Shown here: positions 1 to 9,752 of the stretch, one piece after another | Numbering within the stretch: the stretch's first letter is position 1 | How the letters are laid out: every line of letters starts with the position of its first letter | Assembly (NCBI GenBank): GCA_021806945.1 | Contig: JAKAPQ010000003.1 | Location: 1 to 44,506, forward strand | From: a bacterium | Lineage (GTDB): Bacteria > Vulcanimicrobiota > Vulcanimicrobiia > Vulcanimicrobiales > Vulcanimicrobiaceae | Reading direction: 5' to 3' | DNA length: 44,506 nt | Position numbers and translations under genes: made by a program | The notes under the pieces: generated by a model | The model's database searches: none | What the model was told of the DNA's origin: nothing | What the model saw: the letters and a program-made list of their open reading frames with translations, nothing else

Positions 1-2
1 TC

Positions 3-119
3 GTACGCGCACTCGTCAAGCGTCGGCCCGCCGATCCGACGAGTTTGCGCATCCAGCAGTTGATCGACGAAGCCAACACGCTCCTCAAGACGCTTGACGA
101 TCAGAAGAGCACTGGGTAA
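3..119 (+). CDS. C-terminal end of an upstream CDS (truncated by window), product unknown
   Basis: Open frame from the window edge reading ...VRALVKRRPADPTSLRIQQLIDEANTLLKTLDDQKSTG*; overlaps the start of the next gene. Confidence 0.5.
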   Translation, partial: VRALVKRRPADPTSLRIQQLIDEANTLLKTLDDQKSTG

Positions 120-1599
120 GCCGCCCGGCCCCGCCGCACTACGGGTCGGGACCGACGTCGAACTTGGATTCAGCGACCTGCTCGCGAATGGGCAGGCCGT
201 CGGCCGTGCCGACGGTTTGGTGATCTTCTGCTTCGGTCCGCTGCCGCAGGAGCGTGCCCGCGTGCGCGTCACGGCCGTCAAACCCAAGTATGCCGTAGCC
301 GAGATGAGCGAGATTACGCTGGCCTCGCCGCTACGCGCACAGCCGTTCTGTGGGGTCTTCGGAGCCTGCGGCGGCTGCCAGGTGCAGCACCTGGCCTATG
401 CCGGTCAACTTGCGTGGAAGCGCGATGTCGTGCGCGGCGCCTTGGCGCGAATCGGCGGCCTCGCGCACGCGGAAGTACGGGATGCCATCGGCATGGCCGA
501 TCCGCGCGGATACCGCAACAAGATGTCGCTGGTGATCGAACAGCGCTTCGGGAGGCCGCAGATCGGCTTCTATCAGCAGCGCTCGCACGATATCGTGCCG
601 ATCGACGCCTGTCCCGTCGTCACGCCGCAACTCAACGCGCATATCGAGCGGCTGAACGCCGCCTGCGACGATCCGGCCACGGCGCCGGCGTTCGCTCGGG
701 CGCTGCACGTCGTCGCGCGCAGCGCCCGAGCCACCGGCCAGAGCGTGGTCTCCTTTACGACGGCCCTTCCAGACGAAGACCTGGGCCGCGTGGCCGCCGC
801 GCTACTCGAACGCCTGCCCGGCGCGGTCGGCCTGACCAACTCGTACGATCCGTCTAGCGCGAATGCGGTCGTCGGCCGCAACGAGCGGCTCCTTGCCGGG
901 CAGCCGCAGATCGAGGAGGAGATCGCCGGCGTGCGCTACCGCGTCTCCGGCGGCTCGTTCTTTCAGATCAACGTCGAGATCCTCGAGCGCATCTTCGAAT
1001 TCATGAAGCCCGGGCTGACCGTCCCGCGGAGGATCGTCGATCTCTACTGCGGCGCCGGGACCTTCGCCCTCTACTTCGCTCGGCACGGCAACGACGTACT
1101 CGGGATCGAGGAGAGCCCGAGTGCGATCGCCGAAGCGAATGAGAACGCCCAGCTCAACGGCTTAGCCGAGCGCGTTGCCTTCCATCCAGGACGAGTCGAA
1201 GACCGGGTACGCGAGCGCGAGGGGCGCGAGGCGCTTCGCGCCGCGCAGATCGTCTTTTTGGATCCGCCGCGCAAGGGCTGCGACGAAACGGTCCTCGAAG
1301 CGATTGCAGTGGCCGGAACGCCCAACGTATGGTACCTCTCCTGCGATCCGGCGACGCTCGCCCGGGATTTAAAGTTTCTGGCCGCCAAAGGATACGCCCT
1401 CGGGGTCGTTCAGCCGTTCGACATGTTCCCCTACACCGGGCACGTCGAGACGTTCGTAACCCTCTATCGAGAACGGCCCGCGAGCGCCACGCGGGTGGAG
1501 GAAGCCTTCGAGAACGTGCCGGTCCCGCAATGGCCGGCCGACGACGATCTTACTCGCAGCCGGAGCGCATCGGAGTATCCAGAGTTTGTCATCCGATAA
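94..1599 (+). CDS. rlmD: 23S rRNA (uracil-5-)-methyltransferase, RlmD/RumA/TrmA family
   Basis: TRAM-like N-terminus, Cys-rich CGVFGACGGCQVQH cluster, SAM motif DLYCGAGTFAL, FLDPPRKGC and YLSCDPATLARDL motifs; TTG start. Confidence 0.9.
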   Translation: MTIRRALGKPPGPAALRVGTDVELGFSDLLANGQAVGRADGLVIFCFGPLPQERARVRVTAVKPKYAVAEMSEITLASPLRAQPFCGVFGACGGCQVQHLAYAGQLAWKRDVVRGALARIGGLAHAEVRDAIGMADPRGYRNKMSLVIEQRFGRPQIGFYQQRSHDIVPIDACPVVTPQLNAHIERLNAACDDPATAPAFARALHVVARSARATGQSVVSFTTALPDEDLGRVAAALLERLPGAVGLTNSYDPSSANAVVGRNERLLAGQPQIEEEIAGVRYRVSGGSFFQINVEILERIFEFMKPGLTVPRRIVDLYCGAGTFALYFARHGNDVLGIEESPSAIAEANENAQLNGLAERVAFHPGRVEDRVREREGREALRAAQIVFLDPPRKGCDETVLEAIAVAGTPNVWYLSCDPATLARDLKFLAAKGYALGVVQPFDMFPYTGHVETFVTLYRERPASATRVEEAFENVPVPQWPADDDLTRSRSASEYPEFVIR

Positions 1600-1882
1600 T
1601 ATCGATATCCGCTATGTTGCGAAGTTGGCCCGCATCGAGCTCACCGACGATGAAGTGGAGCGGTTCGGCCGGCAGCTCGCCGATCTGCTCGAGCACGCAA
1701 AAACGCTGCACGAGCTCGACACCGCCGCAGTGCCCGCCACGGCGCAAGTAGTCGAATCCCGCAACGTCGCGCGCGCCGACGCGGTCGGCCGATGCCTGGA
1801 GCACGAAACCGTGATGCAGATGGCGCCGCAGCGCCAAGGTGCGTTTTTCCGCGTGCCTCGCATAATCTCCGAGGAAAGTTGA
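1586..1882 (+). CDS. gatC: Asp-tRNA(Asn)/Glu-tRNA(Gln) amidotransferase subunit C
   Basis: Small protein VAKLARIELTDDEVERFGRQLADLLEHAKTLHELDT; immediately upstream of gatA and gatB. Confidence 0.92.
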   Translation: MSSDNIDIRYVAKLARIELTDDEVERFGRQLADLLEHAKTLHELDTAAVPATAQVVESRNVARADAVGRCLEHETVMQMAPQRQGAFFRVPRIISEES

Positions 1883-1901
1883 AAGTGCGGCACGACCGGA
1901 G

Positions 1902-3380
1902 ATGAGCGAGACGATGGAACTGAGCGCCGTAGAGATCGCGCGTCGCGTCAATGCCGGCGAGAACTCGGCACGCGAAGTCACCGATGCCGTGCTCGCGCAG
2001 ATCGATGTCGTAGACGACCGGCTCGGCGCATATCTCACGCGGCTGCACGATTTAGCGCGCGTATCTGCCGGCCGGGTCGACGCGCGCATCAGAGCCGGCG
2101 AGCATCTGCCGCTAGCGGGCGTGCCGGTAGCCGTGAAGGACAACATGTGCCTTGCGGGCACGCGCACGACGTGCGGTTCCAAGATGCTGGAAGGCTGGGT
2201 AGCGCCGTATACCGCCACCGCCGTTGCGCGGCTGCTCGATGCCGGGGCGGTCCCCGTCGGCAAGGCGAATATGGACGAGTTTGCGATGGGCAGCTCGTGC
2301 GAGAACAGCGCGCTCGGGCAGACGCGCAATCCCTACGATTTGGAGCGCGTACCGGGCGGCAGCTCCGGCGGTTCGGCCGCTGCGGTCGCGGCCTACGAAG
2401 CGGCAATAGGCATGGGCAGCGATACCGGCGGCTCCATTCGCGAGCCGGCCGCCTTCTGCAATCTGGTGGGCTTCAAGCCTACGTACGGGCGCGTCTCGCG
2501 CTACGGCCTCATCGCGTTTGCATCGAGCCTCGATCAGATCGGTCCGCTCGCGCGCTCGGTGGAAGACGCCGCACTCGCATACGACGTGATGGCGGGCAAG
2601 GACCCGATGGATTCCACCAGCGTCGATCGCCCGGTTGAACCGGCTGCCACGGCGCTACGCTCCGATCTGCGGGGCGTTCGCGTCGGTATCGTCAAGGAGT
2701 TCGGCACGCAAGGGCTCGGTCCGGAGATCGACAGCCTCTACCGGCGCGCCTACCTCGATTTGGAAAAGCTTGGGGCGACGCTGGTCGACGTGGAACTCCC
2801 GACCGCCGATTATGGATTGGCGACGTATTATCTCATCGCCCCGGCCGAATGTTCGAGTAACCTCGCGCGCTTCGACGGCGTCCGCTACGGCTTGCGCGTC
2901 GACGGCGAGGATGTCGGCCGGATGTACGAACGGACGCGTGCCGAGGGGTTCGGGCCCGAAGTGAAGCGGCGCATTCTCATCGGCACCTACGCGCTCTCCA
3001 GCGGTTACTACGACGCCTATTACGTGAAAGCGCAGAAGGCTCGCACGATGTTCGGGGCCGACTTCAAGCGCGCGTTCGAGCGCTGCGATCTGATCGCCTC
3101 GCCCGCCGCGAGTTCGCCGGCGTTCGCATTTCACGCCAAGAGCGACCCATATAGCATGTATATGATGGACTACTACACGATTCCCATGTCGCTCGCAGGG
3201 CTGCCCGCGCTCTCGGTGCCATGCGGTTACGTCCTGCCCGAAGGATCGAGCCGGCCGATGCCGATGGGTTTGCAGCTCGCTGCGCCGCTCTTCGGCGAAG
3301 CGCAACTGCTGGCGGCGGCAAACGCCTACGAATGCGCGACGCAGCACGCGCGCCAACAGCGCCCGGAAGGTGCGTTATGA
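1902..3380 (+). CDS. gatA: Asp/Glu-tRNA amidotransferase subunit A
   Basis: Amidase signature: GVPVAVKDNMCLAGTRTTCGSKML, VPGGSSGGSAAAVAA, GSDTGGSIREPAAFCNLVGFKPTYGRVSRYGLIAFASSLDQIGP. Confidence 0.97.
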   Translation: MSETMELSAVEIARRVNAGENSAREVTDAVLAQIDVVDDRLGAYLTRLHDLARVSAGRVDARIRAGEHLPLAGVPVAVKDNMCLAGTRTTCGSKMLEGWVAPYTATAVARLLDAGAVPVGKANMDEFAMGSSCENSALGQTRNPYDLERVPGGSSGGSAAAVAAYEAAIGMGSDTGGSIREPAAFCNLVGFKPTYGRVSRYGLIAFASSLDQIGPLARSVEDAALAYDVMAGKDPMDSTSVDRPVEPAATALRSDLRGVRVGIVKEFGTQGLGPEIDSLYRRAYLDLEKLGATLVDVELPTADYGLATYYLIAPAECSSNLARFDGVRYGLRVDGEDVGRMYERTRAEGFGPEVKRRILIGTYALSSGYYDAYYVKAQKARTMFGADFKRAFERCDLIASPAASSPAFAFHAKSDPYSMYMMDYYTIPMSLAGLPALSVPCGYVLPEGSSRPMPMGLQLAAPLFGEAQLLAAANAYECATQHARQQRPEGAL

Positions 3381-4831
3381 CGCAGTACGAGGCCGTGATC
3401 GGCATCGAATGTCACGTGGAACTCAAGACGAAGAGCAAGATGTTCTGCGCCTGTCCAAACCGCTTCGGGGGCGAACCGAACGCTCACGTATGCCCGGTCT
3501 GCCTGGCGTTGCCGGGCGCTCTGCCGGTCGCGAACGAGGAAGCGATCCTGCAGGTGATTCGTGCGGGGCTTGCGTTTGGCGCGGAGATTCCCGTTTTCTC
3601 GAAGTTCGACCGGAAGAACTACTTCTATCCCGACATGCCTAAGGATTATCAGATCTCGCAGTACGACATGCCGCTCGCGCAAGGCGGTGTCGTGCGTTAC
3701 TGGCTCGAGGACGGCACCACGAAGCAGTGCCGGCTCACGCGCATCCATCTGGAGGAAGACACCGGGAAGTCTACGCACGCTGGCAGCGGCGACGGCCGCA
3801 TCGCGCACAGCAGCTACTCGCTGGTGGATTTCAACCGCGCCGGAGTACCGCTCATGGAGTGCGTCTCGGAGCCTGATATCCGCAGCGCTGAGGAGGCGGT
3901 CGGCTTTCTCGAGGCGCTCAAGCGCACCTTCGTGCAGATCGGCGTGAGCGATGTCAAAATGGAGGAAGGCTCGCTGCGCTGCGACGCCAACGTCTCCATC
4001 CGTCCGGTCGGATCGAAGGATCTCGGCACGAAGGCGGAGATCAAGAACATGAACTCGTTTCGTTCGGTCTACCGTGCGATCGAGAGCGAGATCGCACGGC
4101 AGATTGCGGTCGTCGCGGCGGGCGGACGGGTCGTGCAGGAGACCCGCGGTTGGGACGAACTAGCCGGCACGACGCACTCGATGCGCAGCAAGGAAGAGGC
4201 GCATGACTATCGCTACTTTCCCGATCCCGATCTCGTGCCGATCGAGGTGGATCGTACCGCGGTAGAGCGCCTTCGCAGCCTGATGGCGGAACTGCCGATC
4301 GCGCGCTTCGAGCGTTACCGCGGAACCTACGGTTTCGGCGTCGCGCAAGCGACACAACTTGTCGATACGCCGCAGCTAGCCGAGTACTTCGACTCCTGCG
4401 TCAGCGCCGGCGCCGGCGGGCAGCAGGCCGTAAATTTTGTGCTCGGCGATCTCTCTCGCCTGGCCAACGAGACGCAGACGCCCGTATGGGAGTCCTCGGT
4501 CGCGCCGCGGGATCTCGCCGAATTGATCGGCTTAGTGGAGAGCAAGACGATCAACTCCAAGATCGCCAAAGATCTGCTTTTGCGCATGTGGAACGGCGGA
4601 GGCTCGCCGAAGGCTCTCGTCGAGCACGAAGGCCTCGCGCAGACGAGCGATCCGGGCGCCGTCGAGCGCTTCGTCGACGAGGTGCTCGCCGCGCATCCAA
4701 AGGTGATCGCCGACTATAAGGCGGGTAAGACGAACGTGATGGGATTCCTCGTCGGCCAGGTGATGAAGCAGAGCCGGGGCAAGGCTAATCCCGCGCTTGC
4801 CGGAGAGCTTCTCGCACAGAAACTGGGATAG
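3377..4831 (+). CDS. gatB: Asp/Glu-tRNA amidotransferase subunit B
   Basis: YEAVIGIECHVELKTKSKMFC, PNAHVCPVCLALPGALPV, YFYPDMPKDYQISQYD; ATGA overlap with gatA; the ORF-track start at 3221 is too early. Confidence 0.97.
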   Translation: MTQYEAVIGIECHVELKTKSKMFCACPNRFGGEPNAHVCPVCLALPGALPVANEEAILQVIRAGLAFGAEIPVFSKFDRKNYFYPDMPKDYQISQYDMPLAQGGVVRYWLEDGTTKQCRLTRIHLEEDTGKSTHAGSGDGRIAHSSYSLVDFNRAGVPLMECVSEPDIRSAEEAVGFLEALKRTFVQIGVSDVKMEEGSLRCDANVSIRPVGSKDLGTKAEIKNMNSFRSVYRAIESEIARQIAVVAAGGRVVQETRGWDELAGTTHSMRSKEEAHDYRYFPDPDLVPIEVDRTAVERLRSLMAELPIARFERYRGTYGFGVAQATQLVDTPQLAEYFDSCVSAGAGGQQAVNFVLGDLSRLANETQTPVWESSVAPRDLAELIGLVESKTINSKIAKDLLLRMWNGGGSPKALVEHEGLAQTSDPGAVERFVDEVLAAHPKVIADYKAGKTNVMGFLVGQVMKQSRGKANPALAGELLAQKLG

Positions 4832-4835
4832 GGAC

Positions 4836-7217
4836 GTGGACGCTGCTCCGAGCGTTGCCGGGTGCGCCGACGAGCGCACTCTCGAGATGCTGGACTTCCA
4901 GACGATTCGCGAACGCGCCGCCGCCGGCACGCATACGCAGCGCGGGCGCCGTATCGCCGGGGAATTGACGCCGCTCGGCGATTTCTCTCGCGTGCGCTTC
5001 GAACAGCGCGCCACCGCCGAGATGCGCGAGCTGATTTCGGGAGCGGATTTCTACGCGCTCCCGGCGATCGACACCGCGGATGCGACGGCGGCTGCCGAGG
5101 CGGGGACGGCTCTGCCGGCTGCGGATCTGCGCTCGGTGGCCGATGCGATCTCGGCGGCGGCCGCCGCCTTCAAGAAGACGCGCGAACGGCCGAGCGAAAC
5201 GATCGCATCGCTGACTGCCTCCTATCGCGCGTTGCCGGATCTGCACCGCGCGCTCGTCGACGCTATCGACGAACGCGCTAACGTGCTCGATCGCGCTTCG
5301 CCCGCGCTTGCGCGCGTTCGCAAAAACCTAAAGCAGGCGAATGCCGATGCGCGCGAGCGCGTGGCATCGCTGTTGCGCTCGGCCGCGTACGCCAAGGCGA
5401 TCCAGGATACCGTCGTCACGATCCGCGAAGGCCGCTTCGTGGTACCGGTCAAGGCCGAGTTCTCCGGCGCGGTTCCGGGGATCGTACACGACACCAGCTC
5501 CAGCGGGCAGACGCTCTTTATCGAGCCACTCGCGGCGCTCGAGGCCAACAACCGGCTGCGCGCCCTCCGCGTGGCCGAAGAGCGGGAGGTCACACGCGTT
5601 CTCGAGGAACTCTCGCGCAGGGTCGGCGCCGCCGCGGCGCAGATCGAAGCGAACGCCGAGATGCTCGCGCGGCTGGACGTGCTCGCGGCGAAAGCGCTCC
5701 TCGCCTTAGCGATGGACGCCGTCGCGCCGGAGCTGGTCGACGAGCCGGTCATCGCACTTTGCGAGGGCCGCCATCCATTGCTCGGCGCGCGTGCGGTTCC
5801 GCAGTCCTTCGCGCTCGACGAGCGGACGCGTTTGATCGCGATTAGCGGGCCCAACATGGGCGGCAAGACGGTCGCGCTGAAGATGGCCGGGCTCTTTGTC
5901 GCCATGGCCTATGCGGGCATGCAGCTGCCGGCTGCGAGCGGTACGCGGATCGGGCGCTTCACCCGGATATTCACCGATATCGGCGACGAGCAATCCATCC
6001 TCGAGAATACCTCGACGTTCTCCGCACACCTCGGGCGCATCCGCGAGATCGTAGACGCCGCCGACGACCGTTCGCTCGTCCTCATCGACGAGATCGGCGG
6101 CGGTACGGAACCGGCCGGTGGCGCGGCGCTGGCTATTGCGATACTGGAGCGGCTGCTTGCGGTACGAGCCTGCGGTATCGTTACGACGCACGCGACGGAG
6201 CTCAAACTCTTCGCGCATGCGACGCCTGGCGTGGTCAACGCTGGAGTGCGTTTCGATCCCCAGACATTCGCGCCGACCTACCAGTTAGACGTCGGCATGC
6301 CGGGCCTGTCCCTAGCCTTTCCTTTGGCGCGGTCGCTCGGCATTCCAGCGGAACTCGTCGCGCGCGCGGAGTCTTTGATCGGTACCCGCGAGCGCGAGTA
6401 CGAAAATGCGTTAGCGGAGCTCTCCGAAACGAACGCGGCGCTTCACGCGGAGCGCGACGGGCTGGTTCGCGAACGCGTCGATTTGGAGCGTCAATCCGAG
6501 GAGCTCCGCCTGCGCCGAGAGGCACTCGCCGGCGAGAGGCGCGCGTTCGCGGAGGCTGCCGAGCTTCGCATGCAGCAAGCGCTGCGAGAGTTTACGAACG
6601 AACTGCAGCGCCGCGCCGCGCTACGCGAAAACCGGGACGAACGGACCCGGCGCGCCAAGGTCACGTCGGCGCAGAGCGCGCTCCTTTCGCGCACGCTCGA
6701 GCAGATGCGCCGAGATTTGGGCGCCGAGCCCGAGCATAGCGGCGAGCCGCTGCAGGCCGTATACGCGCGCGACGATCGCGTCCGCGTGCTTTCCTTCGGC
6801 CAGGAAGGGACGGTGATTGCCGACAACGGTGAGAACCTCTTGGTGGCGATCGGTCCGATGCGCACGCTCGTCTCTAAAGACGACGTTCGGCTCTGCGGCG
6901 GCGGCGAGCAACGGGTCCGCCTGCGGGCGGATCGCAGCCGCGGCGACGACGCCCGGCTCGACGCTGCGGCTCGTACGACGGCGGAACTCGACGTGCGCGG
7001 CAAACGCTACGCCGAGGCCGAACCGCTGGTGGAGCGCTGGATCGACGACGCGCAGCTTGCCGGCAACGCCTCGCTGCGGCTCATTCACGGCAAGGGCACC
7101 GGCATGCTCGGGCGCGGGCTGCAGGAGTTCCTGCGCGGTCACCCCGCCGTCAAGAACGTCCGCTATGGCGACGAAAACGAGGGAGGCGGAGGCGTCACGG
7201 TCTTCGAACTGTGTTGA
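4836..7217 (+). CDS. mutS2: Endonuclease MutS2 with C-terminal Smr domain
   Basis: Walker A ISGPNMGGKTVALK, SILENTSTFSAHL, LIDEIGGGTEP, C-terminal Smr ELDVRGKRYAEAE...LIHGKGTGMLGRGLQEFL; GTG start 4836 gives the typical ERTLEMLDF N-terminus. Confidence 0.93.
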   Translation: MDAAPSVAGCADERTLEMLDFQTIRERAAAGTHTQRGRRIAGELTPLGDFSRVRFEQRATAEMRELISGADFYALPAIDTADATAAAEAGTALPAADLRSVADAISAAAAAFKKTRERPSETIASLTASYRALPDLHRALVDAIDERANVLDRASPALARVRKNLKQANADARERVASLLRSAAYAKAIQDTVVTIREGRFVVPVKAEFSGAVPGIVHDTSSSGQTLFIEPLAALEANNRLRALRVAEEREVTRVLEELSRRVGAAAAQIEANAEMLARLDVLAAKALLALAMDAVAPELVDEPVIALCEGRHPLLGARAVPQSFALDERTRLIAISGPNMGGKTVALKMAGLFVAMAYAGMQLPAASGTRIGRFTRIFTDIGDEQSILENTSTFSAHLGRIREIVDAADDRSLVLIDEIGGGTEPAGGAALAIAILERLLAVRACGIVTTHATELKLFAHATPGVVNAGVRFDPQTFAPTYQLDVGMPGLSLAFPLARSLGIPAELVARAESLIGTREREYENALAELSETNAALHAERDGLVRERVDLERQSEELRLRREALAGERRAFAEAAELRMQQALREFTNELQRRAALRENRDERTRRAKVTSAQSALLSRTLEQMRRDLGAEPEHSGEPLQAVYARDDRVRVLSFGQEGTVIADNGENLLVAIGPMRTLVSKDDVRLCGGGEQRVRLRADRSRGDDARLDAAARTTAELDVRGKRYAEAEPLVERWIDDAQLAGNASLRLIHGKGTGMLGRGLQEFLRGHPAVKNVRYGDENEGGGGVTVFELC

Positions 7218-8416
7218 ATTCTATGCGCGACCATGCTGAATTGCTGTTGGACGGCTGCGATCGTGTCGAGACGCGCGCGGAGTTTTTGGAACGTATCGCA
7301 GAAGGCAGGCCGCTGGTCGTCAAACTCGGGCTCGATCCGACGTCGCCGGATCTGCACCTTGGGCACGCAGTCGTCTTGCGGAAGATGCAGCAGTTCGTCG
7401 AGTGCGGTCACGACGTCACGCTATTGATCGGAGATTTCACGGCGCGTATCGGCGACCCGTCGGGCCGCAACGAGATGCGGCCCCCGCTGACGCTCGAACA
7501 GATCGAAACGAACATGCGCACGTACACGGAACAGGCCGGTACGTTGCTCGACCTGGCGCGCGTAAAGTTGCGCTACAATTCGGAGTGGCTCGCGGGCCTA
7601 TCGCTGGCGGATCTGCTACGGTTGCTCTCGCGCGTCACGGTCGCGCAGATGCTCGAGCGTAACGATTTTCACGACCGGTACGCGGCGGGGACGCCGATAT
7701 CTCTCCACGAGTTTCTCTATCCGGTTGCACAAGCGTACGATAGCGTCGCGCTGGCTGCAGATGTGGAACTCGGCGGGAACGACCAACTCTTCAACTTGCT
7801 GATGGGCCGGCATTACCAATCGCACGAAAACCGACGGCCGCAAATCTGTATGACGCTACCGCTGCTCGAGGGGCTCGACGGCGTGAAAAAGATGTCGAAG
7901 TCGACCGGCAACTACGTTGGCTTGGCCGAGCCGGCGCACGAGCAGTTCGGCAAGCTCATGCGCATTCCAGACGAGCTGATCCCACGGTACGCGCGCCTGG
8001 CCGCGTTCCGGCCGCAAGCGGACTGCGAGGCGCTCGGTGCAGCGTTGCGAGGCACCAGAGCGCATCCGATGGACGAGAAGAAGCGCCTCGCCGAGGAGAT
8101 CGTCGCCCGCTATCATGGTGCGGATGCGGCTCGGGCGGCGCGCGAGCGTTTCGAGCGCACCGTGCAGCGCAAGGAGCTGCCCGCCGAGGCCCTGCCGGAA
8201 CTACGCCTGGAAGGCGGCCGCCGCGTCGTCGACATCATGCTTGCGGCGGGGTTTGCGGAGAGCAAGCGGGCCGCCGAGCGGCTGATCTCAGGGAGCGGGG
8301 TCAGGGTGGATGGTATACTCGTTACGGATCCGAAGGCGACGTGGAGCGCGTCGAAGGCGGCCATCCTATCGGTCGGGTCGCGGAGATTCGTTCGCGTCGT
8401 GCCAAACGAAAGGTAA
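7211..8416 (+). CDS. tyrS: Tyrosyl-tRNA synthetase
   Basis: Class I motif LGLDPTSPDLHLGHAVVLRKMQQF, QAYDSVALAADVELGGNDQLFNLLMGR, KMSKS, C-terminal S4 domain. Confidence 0.95.
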   Translation: MLNSMRDHAELLLDGCDRVETRAEFLERIAEGRPLVVKLGLDPTSPDLHLGHAVVLRKMQQFVECGHDVTLLIGDFTARIGDPSGRNEMRPPLTLEQIETNMRTYTEQAGTLLDLARVKLRYNSEWLAGLSLADLLRLLSRVTVAQMLERNDFHDRYAAGTPISLHEFLYPVAQAYDSVALAADVELGGNDQLFNLLMGRHYQSHENRRPQICMTLPLLEGLDGVKKMSKSTGNYVGLAEPAHEQFGKLMRIPDELIPRYARLAAFRPQADCEALGAALRGTRAHPMDEKKRLAEEIVARYHGADAARAARERFERTVQRKELPAEALPELRLEGGRRVVDIMLAAGFAESKRAAERLISGSGVRVDGILVTDPKATWSASKAAILSVGSRRFVRVVPNER

Positions 8417-8418
8417 TT

Positions 8419-8649
8419 ATGGCGGATACAGCGGTCACCTATACGTCGTCGTTGCCGCCCGTCGAGGGCAGGGCGTACGTCTGCAAGCGTTGTGGGCGCC
8501 GGTACGCCTATCCGAAACCGGGCGAGCGCCCTATTCGCTGCGAGTGCGGTTGGTGGTACGAGAATCGAGGCGGTTCGCTGAAAGAGGCGTATTGGCAGCG
8601 CATCGAGCCGTATCGCGTGCCTCCGGCTACGCTGTTTCCAGCCGGCTGA
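8419..8649 (+). CDS. Small zinc-ribbon protein (76 aa)
   Basis: CKRCGRRY...RCECGWW gives CxxC...CxC; ATG 8419 directly after tyrS; remainder has no recognised family. Confidence 0.6.
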   Translation: MADTAVTYTSSLPPVEGRAYVCKRCGRRYAYPKPGERPIRCECGWWYENRGGSLKEAYWQRIEPYRVPPATLFPAG

Positions 8650-8698
8650 CCGTCCCGCTTTCCGAGGGCAGGGGCTTCCCCTTCCCGAATTGCGCGGC

Positions 8699-9124
8699 AT
8701 GCGAGTGCTGGTCATACATGGTCCGAACCTCAATCTGCTGGGCGAACGCGAACCCGGCGTTTATGGAACGCAGACGCTCGCGCAGATCGACGCGCTGATC
8801 GAACGAACCGCCTCTAGCCTCGGTGTCGAAGTGCGCATCGAGCAGCACAACGGCGAGGGCGCGATTATCGATGCGATTCACGCGGCGCGTAGGGACTGCG
8901 GGGCGATCGTGATCAACCCGGGCGCGTACGGCCATTATTCCTATGCCATCGCCGATGCCATTGCCGCGGTGGCGCTTCGGACGATAGAAGTCCACCTTTC
9001 TAACGTGTACGCGCGCGAAGCGTTCCGGCGCCAGAGCGTCGTGGCGACGGTCTGCGCCGGGAGCATTGCCGGGTTTGGGCCGCTCTCGTACGTGCTGGCG
9101 CTTCACGCCGCGGCGGCACGATAG
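8699..9124 (+). CDS. aroQ: 3-dehydroquinate dehydratase, type II
   Basis: VLVIHGPNLNLLGEREPGVYG, NPGAYGHYSYAIADAI, EVHLSNVYAREAFR. Confidence 0.95.
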   Translation: MRVLVIHGPNLNLLGEREPGVYGTQTLAQIDALIERTASSLGVEVRIEQHNGEGAIIDAIHAARRDCGAIVINPGAYGHYSYAIADAIAAVALRTIEVHLSNVYAREAFRRQSVVATVCAGSIAGFGPLSYVLALHAAAAR

Positions 9125-9143
9125 TCCTGCAGGGCGGTGCTGC

Positions 9144-9181
9144 GGAAACCCTTGTAGATTAAGGACTTTCCGATGATTTTT
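9144..9181 (+). terminator. Intrinsic terminator-like hairpin after aroQ
   Basis: GGAAA-c-CCTT-gtagatt-AAGG-ac-TTTCC followed by gatgaTTTTT. Confidence 0.5.
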
Positions 9182-9273
9182 GGGAAGGAGCGAGCAGCGC
9201 GTTTGCGTATATCCACTTCCCAGGCGGCCAGCCCACCGATATTGCTTTCACAGAGCCGCTAAGGAGATTTCAT

Positions 9274-9621
9274 TTGACGAAAGCCGATCTAATCGAATCC
9301 GTTGCCGCCGAATCCGAACTATCCAAGCGCCAGGCGGGCGAGATCGTGGACCTTGTCCTGGACGAAATAAAGACGGCCCTCCAGAAAGGCGAGCGCGTTG
9401 CCCTGACTCCCTTTGGCAGTTTTGTCGTCCGTCAGCGCAAGGCACGCGAAGGCCGTAACCCCAAAACGGGCGCGAAGATCAAGATCGCCGCTCGCAAAGT
9501 TCCGGCATTCGTGGCCGGCAAGGGGCTGAAAGAGGCAGTCGGCGGCGTCCGTAAGAGCGCCGGCGCGAAGAAGGCGGCCGCGAAGAAGACCCCTGCTAAA
9601 AAGGGCGGGCGCAAGCGCTGA
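9274..9621 (+). CDS. hup: HU-family DNA-binding protein with Lys/Ala-rich C-terminal tail
   Basis: MTKADLIESVAAESELSKRQAGEIVDLVLDEI..., GRNPKTGAKIKI...; TTG start behind AAGGAG; tail KKAAAKKTPAKKGGRKR. Confidence 0.92.
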   Translation: MTKADLIESVAAESELSKRQAGEIVDLVLDEIKTALQKGERVALTPFGSFVVRQRKAREGRNPKTGAKIKIAARKVPAFVAGKGLKEAVGGVRKSAGAKKAAAKKTPAKKGGRKR

Positions 9622-9651
9622 GCGTCGGTCCGCTCAGACCGGACGAGTTAC

Positions 9652-9683
9652 CGCAAGCTGTTGAAATATTTCAGCTTGCGTTT
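9652..9683 (+). terminator. Strong hairpin with short T run downstream of hup
   Basis: CGCAAGCTG (9652-9660) / CAGCTTGCG (9672-9680), 9 perfect pairs, 11-nt loop, then TTT. Confidence 0.55.
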
Positions 9684-9752
9684 GCGGAAGAACACGCCTC
9701 GCGCTTTCGCGGGCGTGCTCTTCCTGCCGCCTTTGTCGACGTATGGCGGTTC

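Noticed and set aside
1589-2329. 246-aa minus-strand ORF opposite gatC/gatA
   Set aside because: Overlaps two conserved genes on the other strand; no recognisable motif
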